Shown here: positions 43,398 to 51,110 of the stretch, one piece after another
Numbering within the stretch: position 1 is the stretch's first letter
Layout of the letters: every line of letters starts with the position of its first letter
The notes under the pieces: model-generated
What the model saw: only the letters and a program-made list of their open reading frames with translations
Database searches by the model: none
Told to the model about the DNA's origin: nothing
Source of the DNA: Jatrophihabitans_A lederbergiae
Lineage (GTDB): Bacteria > Actinomycetota > Actinomycetes > Mycobacteriales > Jatrophihabitantaceae
Length of the DNA stretch: 64,000 bases
Reading direction: 5' to 3'
Assembly: GCF_031845305.1 (NCBI RefSeq)
Contig: NZ_JAVREH010000009.1
Coordinates: 62,001-126,000, forward strand
Program-made: the position numbers and the translations under genes

Positions 43398-44801
43398 ATG
43401 ACCAGCGAGGACACCATCGGCGTTCCGACCCGGCCCGGCCCGGCAGCACGGATCAGCCTGCCAAGGTCCTACGTCTCCCCCACCATGCTGCGATTCCTGG
43501 CCAATGAGGCCGGCAGCGCGGTGTTGCTCCTCGCTGCCACCGTCGCGGCCGTGGCGTGGGCGAACATTCCTGGTGCTCGGTACGAGGCCTTCTGGAGCAC
43601 CCAGACGCTGTTCCGGGTCGGGACGTGGTCCACCTCGCTGGATCTGCGGCACTGGGTCAACGATGCCGCGATGGCGGTGTTCTTCCTGGTGGTCGGCTTG
43701 GAGATCAGCCGCGAGGTGACGGTCGGCGAGCTGCGCAACCGGCGCACGGTGGTGGTGCCGGCGCTCGGCGCGGTCGGTGGCCTGGTACTGCCGGCCCTGC
43801 TGTACCTGGCGTTCGAGCACAGCGGCCCGGCCACGACCGGCTGGGGCATTCCGATGTCCACCGACACCGCGTTCCTGATCGGCATCCTCGCGCTGTTCGG
43901 CCCGCGATGCCCCGACCAGCTGAGGCTGTTCCTGCTCACCCTGGCGATCGTCGACGACATCGGCGCGATCGTGGTGATGGCCTTCTTCTACACGCCGAAA
44001 GTCTCGGCTCCCGCGCTGGTGGCCGTGCTGGTGCTGTTCCTCGCCCTCGCCTTCCTGCGCTGGGCGCGGGTGTGGCAGCTACAGCCCTACATCCTGGTGG
44101 GCCTCGCGCTCTGGTGCGCGGTGTACGCCTCCGGACTGCATCCCACCCTCGCCGGCGTGCTGATCGGCCTGCTGGTACCCGCGGCCCGGGTGGACGTGGC
44201 GCAAGGGGATCGCGTTCGGTTCTACGGCAAGGCCGCAATCGAGCGGGCCGATCCGGTGACCGCGCGGCTCGCGGCGGCCGCGGCACGCGCCACGGTTCCC
44301 GCCAACGACCGGCTGCAGAACGCCTTGCACCCGGTCAGCGCGTTCGTCGTGGTGCCGGTCTTCGGGCTCGCCAACGCGGGGGTGCTGCTCAACGGCCACG
44401 CGTTGCGCTCGGCGGCAACGTCCGGCATGACGATGGGCGTCATCGTGGGTCTGCTCGCCGGCAACGCCATCGGGATCTCCGCGATGACCTGGGTGGCGCT
44501 GCGCAGCGGCCTGGGCGACCTGCCGGGGAGGGTCCGCTACGGTCACCTTCTCGGTGGCGCGGTCCTGGCGGGCATCGGCTTCACGATCTCGCTGTTCATC
44601 ACCGACCTCGCCCTTACCGACGAGGTGCTGCGCCGGGACGCCAAGATCGGGGTGCTGGCCGGTTCCGTGCTCGCGGCGGCGCTCGGCTCGGTGCTGCTGC
44701 GCTACCTCGGCGAGCGGCTGCCGCTGTGCAGCATCGACGAGGTGGAACCGCCGGCGCTGCCGACCGGACCCTGGCTCGACCCGACGCTGCTGCCCGGCTG
44801 A
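43398..44801 (+). CDS. nhaA: Na+/H+ antiporter NhaA
   Basis: A 467-residue membrane antiporter exchanging Na+ for protons. MSTDTAFLIGILALFG and TLAIVDDIGAIVVMAFF carry the conserved aspartate pair of the ion site, and GIGFTISLFITDLA is a late helix signature. About twelve helices are present. ATG 43398 follows a purine-rich stretch. The C-terminus ends 14 bp from a convergent DsbA-like gene. Some actinobacterial NhaA proteins carry such a thioredoxin domain as a C-terminal fusion (family knowledge), which makes the neighbourhood notable. Confidence 0.92.
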   Translation: MTSEDTIGVPTRPGPAARISLPRSYVSPTMLRFLANEAGSAVLLLAATVAAVAWANIPGARYEAFWSTQTLFRVGTWSTSLDLRHWVNDAAMAVFFLVVGLEISREVTVGELRNRRTVVVPALGAVGGLVLPALLYLAFEHSGPATTGWGIPMSTDTAFLIGILALFGPRCPDQLRLFLLTLAIVDDIGAIVVMAFFYTPKVSAPALVAVLVLFLALAFLRWARVWQLQPYILVGLALWCAVYASGLHPTLAGVLIGLLVPAARVDVAQGDRVRFYGKAAIERADPVTARLAAAAARATVPANDRLQNALHPVSAFVVVPVFGLANAGVLLNGHALRSAATSGMTMGVIVGLLAGNAIGISAMTWVALRSGLGDLPGRVRYGHLLGGAVLAGIGFTISLFITDLALTDEVLRRDAKIGVLAGSVLAAALGSVLLRYLGERLPLCSIDEVEPPALPTGPWLDPTLLPG

Positions 44802-44815
44802 GTTCCCGGGCTGAC

Positions 44816-45340
44816 TCACGGGCCAACAGCCTCGCGCAGCGCCGCCAGCTCCAGCCGTCCGTGGTAAGGCTCGCCGTCGAGGAACAGCGTCGGGGTTCCG
44901 CACACCCCTGCCACGACGCCGGCGCGGTAGTCGGCCTCCACAGCGGGCCGGAACGCCTGCGCGGGTACGCCGACCACGCCGGTCACCCCGGCGGAGTCGG
45001 CGTACACCGTGAGGTCGGCGTCGGTCAGCCGGTCCTGGTGAGCGAACAACAGGTCGTGCAGCTGCCAGAACCGGTCGCCCGCCGCCTCGGCCGCCAGTGC
45101 CGCGGTCAGCGCGAACGGATGCACCGTGAAGAGCGGGAAATGCCGGAACACCAGCCGGACCCGGCCGCCCGATCCGTCCACCAGCTCCTTCAGCACGGGA
45201 GCGGCGGCACGGCAGTACGGGCATTGAAAATCACCGTATTCGACCAAGGTGACCGGTGCTCCACGCTCGCCGTAGACGTGCCGATCCAGGTCGACGGCGG
45301 GGTCGACCTGAACCGTTCGCACGCCGGTCATGGTGTCCAC
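44816..45340 (-). CDS. DsbA-family thioredoxin-like protein
   Basis: A 174-residue thioredoxin-fold protein with CPYC in EYGDFQCPYCRAAAP, the helical insertion (AALAAEAAGDRFWQLHD) and the cis-Pro segment CGTPTLFLDG. No signal peptide or membrane anchor is visible, so it probably acts in the cytoplasm as a DSBA-like oxidoreductase. It converges on nhaA and shares a direction with the small ORF upstream, 17 bp away. Confidence 0.85.
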   Translation of the reverse strand: MDTMTGVRTVQVDPAVDLDRHVYGERGAPVTLVEYGDFQCPYCRAAAPVLKELVDGSGGRVRLVFRHFPLFTVHPFALTAALAAEAAGDRFWQLHDLLFAHQDRLTDADLTVYADSAGVTGVVGVPAQAFRPAVEADYRAGVVAGVCGTPTLFLDGEPYHGRLELAALREAVGP

Positions 45341-45357
45341 TCAGGCCGTCAGCGGGC

Positions 45358-45555
45358 TCAGGCCTCTACGACGCGCTGGAGTTCGGCGTCCCACGCCTGT
45401 CCCAACGTCCACTCGCGGTCGGCGAGTTCGCGGTAGGTCGCCACCGCCTCGGGTGTGGCGGGCAGATCGGCTTTGATCAGTGCGAGCCGCGCTTCGGTGG
45501 CCGCGACGTAATCCTTGGTCAGCTCCGCGAACTGGTCGTCGGTCATGGCGTCCAT
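45358..45555 (-). CDS. Small acidic hypothetical protein
   Basis: A 65-residue, largely helical acidic protein (MTDDQFAELTKDYVAATEAR start region, DREWTLGQAWDAELQRVVEA end). ATG 45555 has GAGGGAG upstream. Its promoter region contains the 19-bp tandem repeats. It probably forms an operon with the DsbA-like gene. No family recognised. Confidence 0.6.
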   Translation of the reverse strand: MDAMTDDQFAELTKDYVAATEARLALIKADLPATPEAVATYRELADREWTLGQAWDAELQRVVEA

Positions 45556-45570
45556 CGTGTCTCCCTCATT

Positions 45571-45701
45571 GTCTGTTGGTGGCGACAGTGTCTGTTGGTG
45601 GCGACAGTGTCTGTTGGGTGCGGCATCGTCTGCTGGGTGCGACATCGTCTGCTGGGTGCGACATCGTCTGCTGGGTGCGACATCGTCTGTTGGGTGGCGA
45701 C
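45571..45701. repeat. 19-bp minisatellite, about seven units
   Basis: Units start at 45571, 45590, 45609, 45628, 45647, 45666 and 45685. Units 1-2 are GTCTGTTGGTGGCGACAGT, units 4-6 are GTCTGCTGGGTGCGACATC, and units 3 and 7 are intermediates. There are no spacers. It lies directly upstream of the 65-residue gene, within its probable promoter/leader. The rest of the gap up to 45913 holds no visible gene. Confidence 0.9.
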
Positions 45702-45913
45702 GCCGTCGCCTCCGGCGAATCGCACCGGATTGACGAGGTGCGGCTTACCTCGACGATCATCGCCTCACGGTAACCGACGAACCCCGGTGCCACTAGCGGT
45801 TGGAGCACCGGTGCCGAACGCCGCCACGTCGCGAAGAACTGAGCCGGCTCGGGACGCCGCTTGCTCCGGATAGGCTGCTGCCTTCGGATCGAAGCGCAGG
45901 CAGGAGTCCAGTC

Positions 45914-46417
45914 GTGGAGGAACGGCAGCACTCGGCTACGCCGCCGATAGACCCCGATATCGATTTCGGTCCTGGTGTCGGTTCTGGTGTCCATGGCGGC
46001 AGGTCGGGCACCTGGCGCGACGGCGAGGCCGCGGTTCTCTGCGTGATCTCGGCCGGCGGGGTGCTCGGTGCCGTGACCCGCTACGAGGCGTCGCTGGCCT
46101 GGCCCACCGCGGCGGGGGCGTTTCCCTGGACCACGCTGGCGGTCAACGTCGCCGGCTGCGCCCTGATCGGCGTCCTGCTCGTGCTCGTCGGCAGTGTCTT
46201 TGCCCAGCAGCGGTTATTGCGCCCGTTCCTGGGCACCGGGGTGCTCGGCGGGTTCACCACGTTCTCGACCTATGCCGTCGACATCCAGCGCCTGATCGCG
46301 ACCGGGCATCCGGCGCGAGCATTGAGCTACCTGATCGGCACCGTCCTGGCGGCGCTGGCCGCGGTGACCGCCGCGACCTGGCTCAGCCGGCACGCGGTAC
46401 GTGGGACAACCGGATGA
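45914..46417 (+). CDS. crcB: CrcB/Fluc fluoride channel subunit 1
   Basis: A 167-residue membrane protein with a 45-residue hydrophilic N-terminus and four helices. GGVLGAVTRYEASLA, the central AVNVAGCALIGVL (fluoride-path Asn) and GVLGGFTTFSTYAVD (Phe box and Na+ site region) are the family signatures. GTG 45914 has AGGAG 7 bases upstream. It overlaps the second subunit gene by 4 bases (ATGA), as in actinobacterial and Firmicute heterodimeric pairs. It exports fluoride. Confidence 0.92.
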   Translation: MEERQHSATPPIDPDIDFGPGVGSGVHGGRSGTWRDGEAAVLCVISAGGVLGAVTRYEASLAWPTAAGAFPWTTLAVNVAGCALIGVLLVLVGSVFAQQRLLRPFLGTGVLGGFTTFSTYAVDIQRLIATGHPARALSYLIGTVLAALAAVTAATWLSRHAVRGTTG

Positions 46418-46788
46418 CGCTGCTGCTGGTGATCATCGGGGCGGCGGTCGGTGCCCCGCTGCGGTACGTCACCGATCGGACGGTCCAGTCCCGGCACGAC
46501 ACGGAGTTTCCATGGGGCACCCTCACCGTCAACGTCGCGGCGTCCCTGGTGCTGGGGATGCTGACCGGCGCGGTGGTTGCCGGAGCCGCCTCGCACAACC
46601 TGCAGGCACTGCTGGGCACCGGGCTGTGCGGTGCGCTGAGCACCTACTCGACGTTCTCCTACGAGAGCATGCGGCTGGTCGAGCGCGGATTGCGCCGGCC
46701 GGCGCTGGCCAACGTCACGGCGAGCGTGGTGGCCGGCGTGGGCGCCGCGTTCCTCGGCGCCGCGATCGCACACGGGCTCTGGGCCTGA
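46414..46788 (+). CDS. crcB: CrcB/Fluc fluoride channel subunit 2
   Basis: A 124-residue four-helix protein with GAAVGAPLRYVTDR, TVNVAASLVLGML and GLCGALSTYSTFSYE. It has the standard length without the N-terminal extension of subunit 1. The two proteins would insert in opposite orientation to form the dual-pore dimer. No fluoride riboswitch was recognised upstream of the pair. Confidence 0.92.
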   Translation: MTLLLVIIGAAVGAPLRYVTDRTVQSRHDTEFPWGTLTVNVAASLVLGMLTGAVVAGAASHNLQALLGTGLCGALSTYSTFSYESMRLVERGLRRPALANVTASVVAGVGAAFLGAAIAHGLWA

Positions 46789-46863
46789 CTCAGCCGGTTG
46801 TGCCGCGTCCGGTCCGCCACTCGACGGCCCCCAAGCGGCACGCTTCGGCCAACCCCGCGCCGG

Positions 46864-47034
46864 TTACCCCCTGCCGCGCAGGATGTTCAGGAACTTCTGC
46901 CCGTAAGGAGCCCGTTGGTGCTCGTCGGCCAGGTAGCCGCTGTCGTCCTCGATGCGGTTGGCGTACCGGGCGAATCGCCACAGCGCCACGACAGTGACGA
47001 GAAATACTCCGAGTAGCACCGGCCACACCCACAT
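46864..47034 (-). CDS. Small single-helix membrane protein
   Basis: A 56-residue ORF, TAA stop, that begins with a strong membrane helix (WVWPVLLGVFLVTVVALW). A charged cytoplasmic tail (RYANRIEDDSGYLADEHQRA) follows and it ends in FLNILRGRG. The charge distribution and clean codon periodicity make it a likely real gene. The ribosome binding site at ATG 47034 is weak. It converges on crcB. Function unknown. Confidence 0.6.
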   Translation of the reverse strand: MWVWPVLLGVFLVTVVALWRFARYANRIEDDSGYLADEHQRAPYGQKFLNILRGRG

Positions 47035-47274
47035 ACGCGGTCACGATGCCACATCCGCACCGCCATGCGAAGGGGACGAACAGAACCAGCGTCACCCGTG
47101 GGGACACAATGGCTCGAACCTCCACAGGCGGCCGAGCTTGGCCGAAATTGATCAAAGCTGTTGACTTTTGATTGTTCGGGCGTTTAGCTCCATGTCACCC
47201 CCCATCACCATGCGCAACGTCAAAGCCGTGAATGAACGACTCTGTTTGCGCAGCCGACCCCTCGGAGGCGCCAC

Positions 47275-49503
47275 ATGGCCCACGATCCCCACGCTCCGTC
47301 CCAACCCAGCCCGTCGACGAACACCTCAGCGGGCGGACTGGGTCGCCGCCGCTTCCTGCAACTGGGCACCGCGACCGGTGTCGGTCTCGCGGCGAGCACG
47401 CTCATCCCCGCCGACGTGGCCTCGGCCGCCGAACCCAACCACCCGACCGTCGATCCGAACCACCCGGTCTGCTCCCCCTCCAGGACCGCGGTGACTCCGG
47501 TCTTCGACCCGGTGCGGCCGCCGGCGATTCCGCTGGTGGTTCGCTCGCCGTACCTCAGCACCTGGCTTCCCGCCGACAACCTGCCGGGGACCTGGCCGAC
47601 GTTCTGGACCGGCCGGATCACCGCCATGGCCGGCCTCGCCACGATCGACGGCACGTCGTTCCTCTTCCTCGGCGCGCCCGGCCTGCCCAACGCCAATCCT
47701 TTTCCGACGATGCGGCAGTTGTCGGTGACGACCATCGCCACCAAGTCCGAGTTCGTGCTCGAGCAGGCCGGGGTGGAGCTGACGGTCAGCTTCCTGTCGC
47801 CCGTCGAGCCCGGTGACCTCAAGCGCCAGTCCCAGCCGCTGAGCTACATCGCGATCTCGGCGCGCGGCATCGACGGCAAGCGCCACAAGGTCTCGGTCTA
47901 CTTCGACATCTCCGGTGAGTGGGCGGCGGCGGACTCCGGTCGCTCGATCACCTGGGACGAGCAGCGGTATTCCGGCAGCGGCACCAACCTGATCAGCCTC
48001 ACCTACGCCCAGTCAGCCCCGCGCGTGCTCGCCGAGGACGCCGACACCGCCGAGTGGGGAACCGTCGTGGTGTCCAGCGAGGACCGCTCCGGCCTCAGCT
48101 GGCAGATTGGCGCGGACACCGACGTCCGCAGCCAGTTCGTCGGCAAGGGCGCGCTGCTGGACACCGTCGACCAGCGCAAGCCCCGGCCGATCAACGACCA
48201 CTACCCGGTGTTCGGCTTCGCTCTCGACCTCGGATCGGTGAGACACAGCCGGTCCGCGCCCTTCCTGGTCAGCATCGGCCACCTCCGTGAGCCCGCGATC
48301 AACTACCTGGGCGAGCAGCTGCCACCGCTCTGGAAGAGCTATTACCCGACGTGGCAGGCCATGGTGGCGGCGTTCCACGCCGACTTCCCGGCCGCGGTGC
48401 AGCGAACCGGCCGGCTGGACCAGAAGATCCACCGCGATGCGACCCGGGCCGGCGGCGCGGACTACGCGGCACTGTGCGCGCTGTCCCTGCGCCAGGCCTA
48501 CGCCGGCACCGAACTGGTGAGCCGCAACGGCCGACCCTGGGCCTTCCTCAAGGAGATCTCCAGCGACGGCAACGTTTCCACGATCGACGTCACCTACCCG
48601 TGCATGCCGGTGTTCCTGTATGCCGATCCGGCCTACCTCGGCATGATCCTGGCGCCGACGCTGGACTACGTCGAGAACCATGGCTATCCCAAGACCTTCG
48701 CGCCCCATGACCTCGGTTCCAACTACCCGAACGCGACCGGTCACCTCAACGGCACGGGTGAGGAGGACATGCCCGTCGAGGAGTCGGCGAACATGCTCAT
48801 CATGACCGCGGCGTACCTGGCGCGGATGCCGGCAGCCAGCCAGGCGGCGTTCGCCACGGCGCACTACCCGATCCTCAAGCAGTGGGCCGAGTACCTGGTC
48901 GACAATGCGCTGGACCCGAACCTGCAGAACCAGACCGACGACTTCACCGGCTTCATCGCGCACAGCGTCAACCTGGCCCTCAAGGGCATCATCGGCGTCG
49001 GGGCGATGAGCCAGATCGCCATGATGGCGGGCAACAAGGCCGACTCCGCCGGGTATCTGGCCACCGCGCGCAGCTACATCAGCCAGTGGCGGCAGAAAGC
49101 CACGGACGCGGCCGGTGACCACCTGAAGCTCGCCTACGACCAGGACGGCACCTGGAGCCTGAAGTACAACGGCTATGCCGACCGGCTACTGGGACTGCAC
49201 CTGATCCCGGCGTCGGTGGCGGCCGTCGAGGCGCGCTGGTACCTGTCCCGGGCGAGTACCTACGGCGTGCCGCTGGACATCCGCCACCAGTACACCAAGG
49301 CCGACTGGGAGTTGTGGACCGCGGCTTGGCTCAAGGACCACGCCGAGATCCGGGACGTGCTCGTCGCGGGCGTGTACGCCTTCGCCAACACCTCGGCTCA
49401 GCGCGTCCCCATGACCGACTGGTACGACACCGTCACCGATCGCCAGGTCGGCTTCCAGGCGCGTCCGGTCGTCGGCGGCTTCTTCGCCCTGCTGACGGTC
49501 TGA
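47275..49503 (+). CDS. Secreted glutaminase A-like protein (GtaA family)
   Basis: A 742-residue Tat-exported protein: GRRRFLQLGT near residue 23 and a signal cleavage near ASAAEP. The N-terminal beta-rich domain (about 80-350) and helical toroid domain (about 380-740) match the DUF5127/DUF4965/DUF1793 layout of fungal glutaminase A. Hallmark segments are FAPHDLGSNYPNATGH and EEDMPVEESANMLIM. ATG 47275 has GGAGG upstream. Glutaminase activity is the family label from fungi; bacterial members, including this one, could act on other substrates, as the helical domain resembles glycosidases. Confidence 0.82.
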   Translation: MAHDPHAPSQPSPSTNTSAGGLGRRRFLQLGTATGVGLAASTLIPADVASAAEPNHPTVDPNHPVCSPSRTAVTPVFDPVRPPAIPLVVRSPYLSTWLPADNLPGTWPTFWTGRITAMAGLATIDGTSFLFLGAPGLPNANPFPTMRQLSVTTIATKSEFVLEQAGVELTVSFLSPVEPGDLKRQSQPLSYIAISARGIDGKRHKVSVYFDISGEWAAADSGRSITWDEQRYSGSGTNLISLTYAQSAPRVLAEDADTAEWGTVVVSSEDRSGLSWQIGADTDVRSQFVGKGALLDTVDQRKPRPINDHYPVFGFALDLGSVRHSRSAPFLVSIGHLREPAINYLGEQLPPLWKSYYPTWQAMVAAFHADFPAAVQRTGRLDQKIHRDATRAGGADYAALCALSLRQAYAGTELVSRNGRPWAFLKEISSDGNVSTIDVTYPCMPVFLYADPAYLGMILAPTLDYVENHGYPKTFAPHDLGSNYPNATGHLNGTGEEDMPVEESANMLIMTAAYLARMPAASQAAFATAHYPILKQWAEYLVDNALDPNLQNQTDDFTGFIAHSVNLALKGIIGVGAMSQIAMMAGNKADSAGYLATARSYISQWRQKATDAAGDHLKLAYDQDGTWSLKYNGYADRLLGLHLIPASVAAVEARWYLSRASTYGVPLDIRHQYTKADWELWTAAWLKDHAEIRDVLVAGVYAFANTSAQRVPMTDWYDTVTDRQVGFQARPVVGGFFALLTV

Positions 49504-49518
49504 CCTCGGCGCTCAGGT

Positions 49519-49558
49519 CCGGCCGATCAGGGATGCCAGCAGGCCCCTGATCGGCCGG
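49519..49558. terminator. Strong bidirectional hairpin terminator
   Basis: CCGGCCGATCAGGG (49519-49532) and CCCTGATCGGCCGG (49545-49558) form a perfect 14-bp stem with a 12-base loop between the convergent GtaA-like and zinc-finger genes. No U-tract follows, as is common in high-GC actinobacteria. Confidence 0.8.
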
Positions 49559-49559
49559 G

Positions 49560-49901
49560 TCAGTTCAGGTGCCGCTGCCAATCGGCCGGAACGCGGTCGG
49601 CCGGTGCGGGCGCGGGCTGGTCGAGCGGATGGAACTCCGGAGGCGCCAGCGCCGGACCGTCGTAGTAGTCCTGGGTCTCATAGCTCCAGAACCAGTCCTC
49701 CCCCGGTTCGAAGCTGCGGATGATCGGGTGGCCGGTCTCGGCGGCGTGCTTGCTCGCGTGCTGGGACGGCGAGGTGTCACAGCACCCGATCTGCCCGCAC
49801 TCCGCGCACCGGCGCAGGTGAAACCACCACGACCGGCTCCGCTCGCAGTCGGCACAGCCGGTTCCGCTCGGAACCGCCGCCGCATTGATGCCGTTGGCCA
49901 T
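49560..49901 (-). CDS. UBP-type zinc finger protein
   Basis: A 113-residue protein whose first 75 residues form a ZnF-UBP domain: GCADCERSRSWWFHLRRCAE, CGQIGCCDTSPSQHASKHA and the histidine in ETGHPIIRSF. EDWFWSYE closes the domain. In eukaryotes this fold binds the ubiquitin C-terminus; bacterial members occur in organisms without ubiquitin and may bind other C-terminal tails. ATG 49901 has GGAGAG upstream. It is 2 bp downstream of a small ORF. Confidence 0.88.
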   Translation of the reverse strand: MANGINAAAVPSGTGCADCERSRSWWFHLRRCAECGQIGCCDTSPSQHASKHAAETGHPIIRSFEPGEDWFWSYETQDYYDGPALAPPEFHPLDQPAPAPADRVPADWQRHLN

Positions 49902-49903
49902 GC

Positions 49904-50119
49904 TCAGCTCTCCTCTGTCGTGCGGCTGGTGAGTGGCAGCAGCACCTCGAAACCGGTGTCGCCGGGGACCGTGCGGCAGGAGTGCCAGCCGAGGGTGGCC
50001 AGCGCTTGCCGCAGGAAACGACAGGACGTCTCGACAACCAGGCCGATGGCGGGCAGCTGCCGGATGTCGGGTCGAACATGGCGTAAAGGTACCGCCCGGT
50101 GGAGCTGATCCCCCGCCAC
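49904..50119 (-). CDS. Small hypothetical protein upstream of the zinc finger
   Basis: A 71-residue ORF from GTG 50119 ending in LPLTSRTTEES, 2 bp before the zinc-finger gene. The C-terminal half (ETSCRFLRQALATLGWHSCR) is helix-like with two cysteines. Another frame reads coherently over the 5' part (SWWRGISSTGRYLYAMF), so a frameshift or different start is possible. Function unknown. Confidence 0.4.
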   Translation of the reverse strand: MAGDQLHRAVPLRHVRPDIRQLPAIGLVVETSCRFLRQALATLGWHSCRTVPGDTGFEVLLPLTSRTTEES

Positions 50120-50190
50120 CAGCTCTTGGACGTCACGACAGCCGCGGGGGCGGGGCGGGCAGGGCCGGCGCCGCACGCGATGATGTGCCG

Positions 50191-51066
50191 GTGACCACCA
50201 CTCTGGGCGTTGTCTTCCTACCGTTCCTGCCGCCGGAACAACTGCGCGAGGCGGCCCAGGCCGCGGAGGCGGCGGGCCTGGAAGAGCTCTGGCTGTGGGA
50301 GGACTGCTTCCGCGAGAGCGGCATCGCCGCGGCCGCGGCCGCCCTGGCCTGGACCACCCGCCTGCGCGTCGGGATCGGTGTGCTGCCGGTGCCGTTGCGC
50401 AACGTGGCCCTGACCGCCATGGAGCTGGCCACGCTCGCGCGGATGTTCCCCGATCGGCTGCTCGCCGGCGTGGGGCACGGGGTGCAGGACTGGATGCAAC
50501 AGGTCGGCGGCCGGGTCGCCTCGCCGCTCACCCTGCTGCGGGAGCAGACCACGGCGCTTCGCGCCCTGCTCGAGGGCCAGACCCTGCAGACGGCCGGCCG
50601 CTACGTGCACCTGGACGACGTCGCGCTGGATTGGCCGCCGGCCTTCCCGCCGCCGCTGCTGCTGGGCGCCGTCGGCCCGAAGACCCTGTCGCTGTCCGGT
50701 GAGCTGGCCGACGGCACGATCCTCACCGGCGCAACGACGCCCGAGCAGGTCGCCTCCGCGCGCGAGACCATCGACGCCGCGCGCCGCGAGGCGGCCGTCA
50801 GCCGTCGGCACACCGTGACCGTGTACCTGCCCGCGGCGACCGGGCCGGACGCCGGCGACCGGCTCGCGCGGGAGCTCACGGAGTGGGGCATGGGCACGGA
50901 CAGCGGCATCGGCGTCGCCGGGAACGCGGCAGCCATCGCCGCGGCCGCGCAACGCTACGTCCTGGCCGGAGCCGACACCATCGTCTTCCAGCCCACCCGG
51001 GACGAACCCGACCTGGCCGGGTTCATGGGCGTGATAGCTCGTGACGTGCGGGCGCTGATGCCCTGA
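50191..51066 (+). CDS. Luciferase-like monooxygenase family (F420/FMN-dependent) oxidoreductase
   Basis: A 291-residue TIM-barrel flavin or F420 enzyme. LGVVFLPFLPPEQLREAAQA opens the barrel. ELWLWEDCFRES, VGIGVLPVPLRN and LLAGVGHGVQDWMQQVG are typical of actinobacterial LLM proteins, and LLGAVGPKTLSLSGELADG is a late strand/helix signature. GTG 50191 was chosen; the longer frame overlaps the divergent small ORF. The substrate is unknown. It converges on the reverse transcriptase. Confidence 0.85.
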   Translation: MTTTLGVVFLPFLPPEQLREAAQAAEAAGLEELWLWEDCFRESGIAAAAAALAWTTRLRVGIGVLPVPLRNVALTAMELATLARMFPDRLLAGVGHGVQDWMQQVGGRVASPLTLLREQTTALRALLEGQTLQTAGRYVHLDDVALDWPPAFPPPLLLGAVGPKTLSLSGELADGTILTGATTPEQVASARETIDAARREAAVSRRHTVTVYLPAATGPDAGDRLARELTEWGMGTDSGIGVAGNAAAIAAAAQRYVLAGADTIVFQPTRDEPDLAGFMGVIARDVRALMP

Positions 51067-51090
51067 CACTGGCTGTTTGGGCACTCCGTG

Positions 51091-51110
51091 CCGGCTGCGC
51101 CGTCAGCCGG
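51091..51110. terminator. Hairpin between LLM and RT genes
   Basis: CCGGCTG and CAGCCGG form a perfect 7-bp stem with a 6-base loop at the junction of two convergent genes. The stem includes the RT stop codon. It may end both transcripts. Confidence 0.5.

Noticed and set aside
45571..45701. CRISPR array
   Set aside because: Units are contiguous with no spacers and no cas genes are present; it is a minisatellite.
45702..45913. Fluoride riboswitch upstream of the crcB pair
   Set aside because: The conserved pseudoknot and loop sequences of the crcB motif could not be found.
4767..46788. Functional link between the dehalogenase-like hydrolase and the fluoride channels
   Set aside because: The genes are 40 kb apart, and the hydrolase lacks a key arginine of fluoroacetate dehalogenases.
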